Assembly: GCA_041741415.1 (NCBI GenBank) | Contig: JBGSKC010000036.1 | Span: 62,001-126,000 of the forward strand | DNA from: JANQTF01 sp041741415 | Lineage (GTDB): Bacteria > Bacteroidota > Bacteroidia > J057 | Direction of reading: 5' to 3' | DNA: 64,000 nt | In this document: in pieces, positions 60,735 to 64,000 of the stretch | Layout of the letters: the number at the start of each line of letters is the position of its first letter | Numbering within the stretch: position 1 is the stretch's first letter | Notes under the pieces: generated by a model | Told to the model about the DNA's origin: nothing | Database searches by the model: none | What the model saw: only the letters and a program-made list of their open reading frames with translations | Program-made: the position numbers and the translations under genes

Positions 60735-62561
60735 TTACTGCTTCTGAATTTTTTTTACTGCTTTTCCGTCGCTCGTTTCTACCTGCAAAAGGTACATGCC
60801 CGCTGGCAGCAACGAAGTATTGACCGACCATTCGGGTTGCCCCTGCGGAACCAGTTCAGCGCCCAGGACCTGGCGACCCATCAAATCGATGATTTGCCAG
60901 CTGCCGCTCAGCGGTTTCGCTCCTTCCCAGCGAATATAAAGCAAATCCTCGCAGGGGTTGGGGCCAACTGACAGCAGATTGGCCAGATCAGGCGACAAAA
61001 GTGAGGACAGAATTACCGACACAGACTGTGTGGGAGCAGAAAGGCAGCCGGTTGCCAGATCCAGCGTTTGGGCATAGAAAATTCCGCTGTTGGCCGGTTG
61101 AAAAGAAAGACCAGTGCCCTGAAGCAGGCCCTGATCATTGAACCAGCGCACCTCACGGCCAGGACCCGCACCTGAAGCAGAAAACTGCCCGTTGCCATCA
61201 TAGGCAATCGACGGGGCCGGAACTTCCACCACTTCTACCTGCACCCAATCGGAAATTTCCCGGCAAAGGGTGCTTCGGGAAATTACCTCCACCTGGTAAA
61301 AGCCTGATTCCCACACCATCAGGGTGCTGTCGCTCGCGTCTGCCATTGGAATAAAGTCTTTGTACCACACCAGCGAGTCGCTGCTGGAAACAGCCAGGAC
61401 AAGGGTATCGCCAAAGCAAATCGCGTTGGTATCTGCCAGGACCACCGGCTTGAGGGGCGGGGCCGCCAGTTCAAACGTATCGGTACAGGCTGTCAGGCTG
61501 GTTGGTTTCCGGGCGAAGAAGGTTGCAGTTAACCCATTGACAGTCACCATGTTGGGTCCTGCCACAACTGGAGGCGACTGAAAGCTCAGTCCGGCTCCGG
61601 CTGATCCTGCGCAACCGTCGTCACCGCCCACATTGTCGGCATCCCAAACTTCCAGCTGATAAAACCCCGTATCCAGCACTAGCCCGCTGGTGAGCAGGGT
61701 AAGCGGCAAGGTGGCGTTGGTAAGGGGAGAGCCCTGGGTGTTGAGCAAAAATGCACCGCTCGGATCGGCAAATTTCCAGTAGAGATCCGGGCCATCGAGC
61801 AGGTCGGAACAATTCACCGACTGAATCACGATGGAGTCGAGCTGCCATGGGAAGGTGTCAATCACCGCTTCAAAGGTGAGTACGTAGGTGCCGGGTTCGG
61901 AAAGGGCAACAGGATTAGGCTGAAGGTCCTTGGTTTGAAAGGCAAACCCTGCCGGGCCTTCCACCTGCCAGGTTACATCGCAGTTTCCGAGCAGCACGTT
62001 GTCAAGATCGTTTTCCAGCGACAACACCGCCGGCGCACAAACGGCATCCAGAGAATAGGTGTAGCAGTCAGAGCCAAAAGAGCAGTTACCCACCGTGAGC
62101 GTTTTCACATAGGTGGCGGGCTGATCCAGCGAATTACCCAGCAGCGTCACGTTGGCTGTGAGGTTCACCACGATGGTGTAGGTGCCGGGAATCACAGGCG
62201 TGCCAAACAGCAAAATGCAGCCCGCAATGTCGGGGGTTGGGTTTCCCGGAGCCACGTCATACTGGCAGTCGGGCTGGAGGTTGCAGCTCCAGTTCACGCC
62301 ATTGGGCAAGCCCTGAATCGATTCAATGCGGAAAAAATTAAACGGAACGGTGAACGTTTGGCCGAACACAATCGTGGTGGTGTCGCGCGGCAACACAAAG
62401 GTGATGACACTTTCTGAGTACTGACACCCCTGAAGAGAAAGGCTGTCAGGGTAAACACCGGGCGAAGCAGAAACCAGGGAATCGGGAAGGCACTGGGCCA
62501 TCATGGCACCGCCGTTCCACCACATCCCAACAACGAGAAGCAGGCGAGTAGCGAAGTTCAT
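60735..62561 (-). CDS. Secreted Cys-rich protein with T9SS sorting domain
   Basis: A 608-residue protein; ATG 62561 starts the signal peptide (LLLVVGMWWNGGAMMAQ). A longer frame from 62639 is rejected. The mature part has repeated Cys-containing beta segments (CQYSESVITFVLP, CNLQPDCQYDVAPG, CTDTFELAAPPL) resembling Ig-like or PKD-like domains, with no catalytic motif seen. The C-terminus is a T9SS type A domain (VGPNPCEDLLYIRWEGAKP … GKAVKKIQKQ). It is probably a surface protein. It is co-oriented with the TonB receptor 199 bp downstream. Confidence 0.82.
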   Translation of the reverse strand: MNFATRLLLVVGMWWNGGAMMAQCLPDSLVSASPGVYPDSLSLQGCQYSESVITFVLPRDTTTIVFGQTFTVPFNFFRIESIQGLPNGVNWSCNLQPDCQYDVAPGNPTPDIAGCILLFGTPVIPGTYTIVVNLTANVTLLGNSLDQPATYVKTLTVGNCSFGSDCYTYSLDAVCAPAVLSLENDLDNVLLGNCDVTWQVEGPAGFAFQTKDLQPNPVALSEPGTYVLTFEAVIDTFPWQLDSIVIQSVNCSDLLDGPDLYWKFADPSGAFLLNTQGSPLTNATLPLTLLTSGLVLDTGFYQLEVWDADNVGGDDGCAGSAGAGLSFQSPPVVAGPNMVTVNGLTATFFARKPTSLTACTDTFELAAPPLKPVVLADTNAICFGDTLVLAVSSSDSLVWYKDFIPMADASDSTLMVWESGFYQVEVISRSTLCREISDWVQVEVVEVPAPSIAYDGNGQFSASGAGPGREVRWFNDQGLLQGTGLSFQPANSGIFYAQTLDLATGCLSAPTQSVSVILSSLLSPDLANLLSVGPNPCEDLLYIRWEGAKPLSGSWQIIDLMGRQVLGAELVPQGQPEWSVNTSLLPAGMYLLQVETSDGKAVKKIQKQ

Positions 62562-62688
62562 AGGGGAATTGTTGGAAAAAACGAAAGAAAAGCGTGTTGG
62601 GAAAAGCTTCGCTTTTGCATAACTGAGGCCTTTGTTCATTTATTGCCAGACCTCTGATCGTCTTGTTCCGGGCAGCACGCTGTCTGGT

Positions 62689-63759
62689 TCAGGAGACCCC
62701 TGAAGCCGGAACGCCATTGTGGGTTTGTGCCCACAGAAGCGCACGAAGGATTCGTTTCACAAACATAGGTCCCTGGTAAACATACCCCGTGTAGAGCTGG
62801 ATCAGGTCTGCGCCCTGGTCGAGGCGCATCCTGGCATCAAGGGTTTCCATGATGCCTCCCACCCCGATTATGGGAAAATCGGGGCCCAGCCGCTGGCGCA
62901 GGTAGCGCTTCACTTCCCATGCCCGGAGGGTGAGCGGCAGTCCGCTGAGTCCACCGGCACCAATGGCTTCCAGTTCGGCAAGGTTGGTAAGCAGGTTTTC
63001 GCGGGAAATGGTGGTGTTCGTGGCAATGAGGCCACTGAGCTTTGTTTCCAGGGCCACCTCCACGATGTCGTCGAGCTGGGCTTCGGTGAGATCGGGCGCG
63101 ATCTTGAGCAACAATGGCTTAGGCCGCCCTGTTGCCTTGTTTGCTTGCTGCAACTCGTGCAGGAGGGCGCTCAAAGGCCCCTTTTCCTGCAAACTGCGCA
63201 GCCCCGGGGTATTGGGCGAACTCACATTCACCACGAAATAATCCACATAAGGAAACAGGGCTTCGAAGCAAGCCAGGTAATCTTCTGCGGCCCGCTCATT
63301 GGGGGTGTCTTTGTTTTTGCCAATGTTGGCCCCGACCACGATTCCGTCGGGCCGGGCTTTCTTTAGTCGTTTGACCATGGCCTCCACCCCGGCATTGTTG
63401 AAGCCCATGCGGTTGACCAGGGCCTGGTCCTGGGGCAGGCGAAACAACCTCGGCTGCGGGTTGCCGGGCTGAGGGCGGGGCGTGACCGTTCCCACCTCGA
63501 CAAACCCGAAGCCCAGCGCCTTCCAGCGATGTGCCAGCAGGGCATCTTTGTCGAAGCCTGCCGCCAGCCCCACCGGATTCGGAAACCGCAGGCCAAACAC
63601 GGTACGTGCCAGCCGGGGATCTTCCAGCCGGAACATTCTGCCCATTAACCAGGCCCCACCAGGGAAAGCCAGCAGCAGGCGTAGTGCCCCAAAGGTGAGG
63701 TGGTGGGCCGTTTCAGCCGAAAACCAAAACAATAAGGGCCGGAGGAATTGCTGATACAT
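62689..63759 (-). CDS. pyrD: Dihydroorotate dehydrogenase, class 2 (quinone-dependent)
   Basis: A 356-residue membrane-associated flavoprotein that oxidises dihydroorotate to orotate with quinone in pyrimidine synthesis. The N-terminal helices (about 1-45) that mark class 2 are present, followed by NPVGLAAGFDKDA, NRMGFNNAG, the catalytic Ser181 in NVSSPNTPGL, KIAPDLTEAQ, NTTISREN and a C-terminal FMN phosphate loop (GVGGIMETLDARMRLDQGAD). pyrE, another gene of the pathway, is 25 kb away in the same window. Start at ATG 63759. Confidence 0.95.
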   Translation of the reverse strand: MYQQFLRPLLFWFSAETAHHLTFGALRLLLAFPGGAWLMGRMFRLEDPRLARTVFGLRFPNPVGLAAGFDKDALLAHRWKALGFGFVEVGTVTPRPQPGNPQPRLFRLPQDQALVNRMGFNNAGVEAMVKRLKKARPDGIVVGANIGKNKDTPNERAAEDYLACFEALFPYVDYFVVNVSSPNTPGLRSLQEKGPLSALLHELQQANKATGRPKPLLLKIAPDLTEAQLDDIVEVALETKLSGLIATNTTISRENLLTNLAELEAIGAGGLSGLPLTLRAWEVKRYLRQRLGPDFPIIGVGGIMETLDARMRLDQGADLIQLYTGYVYQGPMFVKRILRALLWAQTHNGVPASGVS

Positions 63760-63834
63760 GCCAGAAATGACAGAGATGGCAGTGATGACGGTGTTGTCAA
63801 AGGGAAGCAGGGGCCTGATTCGGTCTCAGGTCTG

Positions 63835-63876
63835 GCAGCCTGTAGAGACGCGATAAATCGCGTCTCTACAGGCTGC
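63835..63876. repeat. 42-bp perfect palindrome
   Basis: A 20-bp perfect stem (GCAGCCTGTAGAGACGCGAT) with an AA loop, between pyrD and the partial gene. The GTAGAGACGCGAT core resembles short dispersed palindromes in many Bacteroidota and Cyanobacteria intergenic regions. It lacks a T-tract of its own and so is not clearly a terminator. Confidence 0.8.
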
Positions 63877-63886
63877 GTTCTCACAT

Positions 63887-64000
63887 TCAGGAAATCCCCT
63901 TGAACAACGGCACCTGCGACCAGGGCACGCGGGAAAGGATGAGCAGCAGGGCAATGCCGAAGAAAAGGGCGGCCTGCTTATGCTTGCGCGTTGGTTCGGA
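63887..64000 (-). CDS. C-terminal fragment of a membrane protein (partial)
   Basis: The last 37 codons and stop (TGA at 63889-63887) of a gene that continues past the right edge. It encodes a hydrophobic helix (QAALFFGIALLLILSRVPW) and ends SQVPLFKGIS. The helix-then-R-x-P pattern recalls the C-terminus of DUF2752-type membrane proteins, but the fragment is too short to assign. Confidence 0.5.
   Translation of the reverse strand, partial: SEPTRKHKQAALFFGIALLLILSRVPWSQVPLFKGIS

Overview
The window looks like a chromosomal segment of a member of the Bacteroidota, most likely of the Saprospiria (Lewinella/Haliscomenobacter-like) side of the phylum. The evidence is five secreted proteins with Por/type IX secretion (T9SS) C-terminal sorting domains, three TonB-dependent receptors with N-terminal carboxypeptidase-regulatory-like domains, a DUF4249 lipoprotein behind one of them, an AraC-type regulator fused to a seven-helix membrane domain, many Gln-ended signal peptides, and promoters of the -33 TTTG / -7 TAnnTTTG type. 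The taxonomic placement is inference; no rRNA gene is present.

Layout. 0-5.4 kb: a beta-helix secreted protein (runs off the left edge, 447-residue internal duplication) behind a TonB receptor whose promoter carries two 11-bp-period TTAAC direct repeats. 5.5-8.2 kb: small secreted proteins and two thioredoxin-fold proteins, ending in a repeat island. 8.2-12 kb: a membrane protein and a large soluble PAS/GAF histidine kinase. 12.1-12.7 kb: two tandem tRNA-like RNA units, each with its own terminator. 13.4-21.2 kb: a delta-60 repeat protein, a second repeat island related to the first, and a 1827-residue modular glycosidase-like T9SS protein. 21.7-25.5 kb: two paralogous outer-membrane barrels flanking an AT-richer stretch with lipoproteins, one of which is interrupted at a (CT)8 tract in its signal peptide. 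25.5-31 kb: TonB receptor plus DUF4249 lipoprotein, then oligopeptidase B.

31-35.7 kb: a tightly overlapping operon of two lipoprotein hydrolases and two barrel-like proteins behind the AraC-type regulator. 36-38 kb: an orphan nuoC, pyrE and a divergent NUDIX gene. 38-43 kb: an OmpA-family propeller protein, two glycosyltransferases and a secreted protein. 43.7-46.7 kb: a membrane protein, a tandem lipocalin-like protein and an aldehyde dehydrogenase. 46.7-48.9 kb: a thioredoxin / barrel / ApbE operon. 49-51.4 kb: an L,D-transpeptidase-like lipoprotein, a 59-residue protein and a GH130-type lipoprotein. 51.7-62.6 kb: four T9SS cargo genes and a TonB receptor. 62.7-64 kb: pyrD and the tail of a membrane protein.

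Most of the content is cell-envelope and secretion biology. The most unusual items are a possible shared regulon marked by TTAAY-N6-TTAAC boxes (TonB receptor at 5.3 kb, the interrupted lipoprotein at 23.6 kb and a relic leader at 22.6 kb), the (CT)8 tract that would put that lipoprotein under slippage control, and the pair of tRNA-like RNAs with a compensatory change in the acceptor helix.
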